This document shows positions 32,820 to 33,130 of a stretch of 33,130 bases of DNA, piece after piece. Location: the NCBI GenBank assembly GCA_021851715.1, contig JAJZCR010000040.1, forward strand, positions 1-33,130, written 5' to 3'. The DNA is from Planctomycetota bacterium. Lineage in GTDB: Bacteria; Planctomycetota; Phycisphaerae; WQYP01. Every line of letters starts with the position of its first letter. The first letter of the stretch is position 1. The notes below the pieces were generated by a model that was not told the DNA's origin, made no database searches, and worked only from the letters and a program-made list of their open reading frames with translations. Made by a program: the position numbers and the translations under genes.

Positions 32820-33130
32820 CTACACGGGTAGCACCTCCTGCGGAATCAATTCCGCCGTTGGTGCGTGGCCGGCCGGGGAGCGTTTCCGTTTGCCGGCGGG
32901 CTTGCCCGGCCGGTTCGGACCGGATGTCTGATCGGGTTGCGCTTGCTCGCCCCGTCCAATAAACTGGAACCGTTCCACCACCGTACGCACCTTGCTGCGG
33001 GCGTTGCCTTGGTCATCCTGCCAGCGGTCGAGCTTTAAGTGCCCTTCCACCAGAACCGGATTACCTTTTTTGAGATACTGGCCCATAGTCTGGCCCGGCT
33101 TCCCATAAGCCGCGCAGTCCATAAACAGCA
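32820..33130 (-). CDS. ssb: Single-stranded DNA-binding protein, 5' end outside the window
   Basis: The last 103 codons are visible; the frame stays open across the right edge, so the ATG at 33122 is internal. Seen: LFMDCAAYGKPGQTMGQYL, then KKGNPVLVEGHLKLDRWQD and SKVRTVVERFQFIGRG, the second half of the OB-fold of bacterial SSB proteins. The C-terminal tail is Pro/Gly/Arg/Lys-rich and ends in IPQEVLPV; the usual acidic DDDIPF-type tip is replaced by a weakly acidic end. Mobile-element SSBs protect incoming single strands during conjugation. It is the most upstream gene seen on this strand. Confidence 0.88.
   Translation of the reverse strand, partial: LFMDCAAYGKPGQTMGQYLKKGNPVLVEGHLKLDRWQDDQGNARSKVRTVVERFQFIGRGEQAQPDQTSGPNRPGKPAGKRKRSPAGHAPTAELIPQEVLPV

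Noticed and set aside
1..33130. CRISPR arrays, rRNA or tRNA genes, retrons
   Set aside because: No regularly spaced repeats, no rRNA-like sequence, no reverse transcriptase motif and no convincing tRNA were seen on either strand.

Overview
This window looks like part of an integrative or plasmid-borne conjugative element of the Tn4371/IncP type (MOBP relaxase, TraG coupling protein, Trb-type type IV secretion). It carries a large block of defence-like cargo. The host phylum is not proven. One protein (30678-31535) resembles the planctomycete-restricted HYExAFE family, so I favour a Planctomycetota (Phycisphaerae-like) source. Base composition is roughly 50-55% GC, and Shine-Dalgarno sites are strong.

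Backbone, all on the minus strand and read right to left: a single-stranded DNA-binding protein (cut by the right edge), a DUF932 plasmid protein, a HYExAFE-like protein, a roughly 650-base control region (promoter, operator-like dyad, oriT candidate, possible divergent RNA with a strong terminator), the relaxase, traG, a CopG-like accessory gene and trbB. After a 20.6-kb interruption come trbC, trbD, trbE and the start of the next transfer gene at the left edge. The trb order is canonical except that trbB and trbC are split by the cargo. trbC has its own promoter, with an operator-like dyad whose core is shared with the relaxase promoter.

Cargo, 3.5-24.0 kb. Next to trbC is a degenerate IS110-type transposase fragment. 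Then comes a plus-strand four-gene operon with overlapping genes: a DUF2130 coiled-coil/predicted nuclease protein, a SIR2-like NADase, a HerA-like ATPase and a small KTSC-domain protein. SIR2 plus HerA is a known anti-phage pair; its tight coupling to DUF2130 and KTSC is the most interesting arrangement here. Converging on it is a minus-strand five-gene operon: SNF2 helicase, very large type III-like adenine methyltransferase, SMC/ABC-type AAA ATPase, DUF4276 (TOPRIM-like) and type III Res-like helicase-nuclease. Every junction overlaps or is within 4 nt. Upstream on the same strand are a membrane KAP-type P-loop NTPase, an orphan C-terminally shortened BrxA-like protein and a PIN-domain protein. 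A 41-bp sequence (one mismatch) lies just upstream of both the SNF2 helicase gene and the brxA-like gene, suggesting a shared promoter/leader or a recombination scar.

Overall reading: a mobile element whose trb operon was opened between trbB and trbC to hold at least two multi-gene defence modules plus remnants of others, while transfer control was kept by placing a second regulated promoter in front of trbC.
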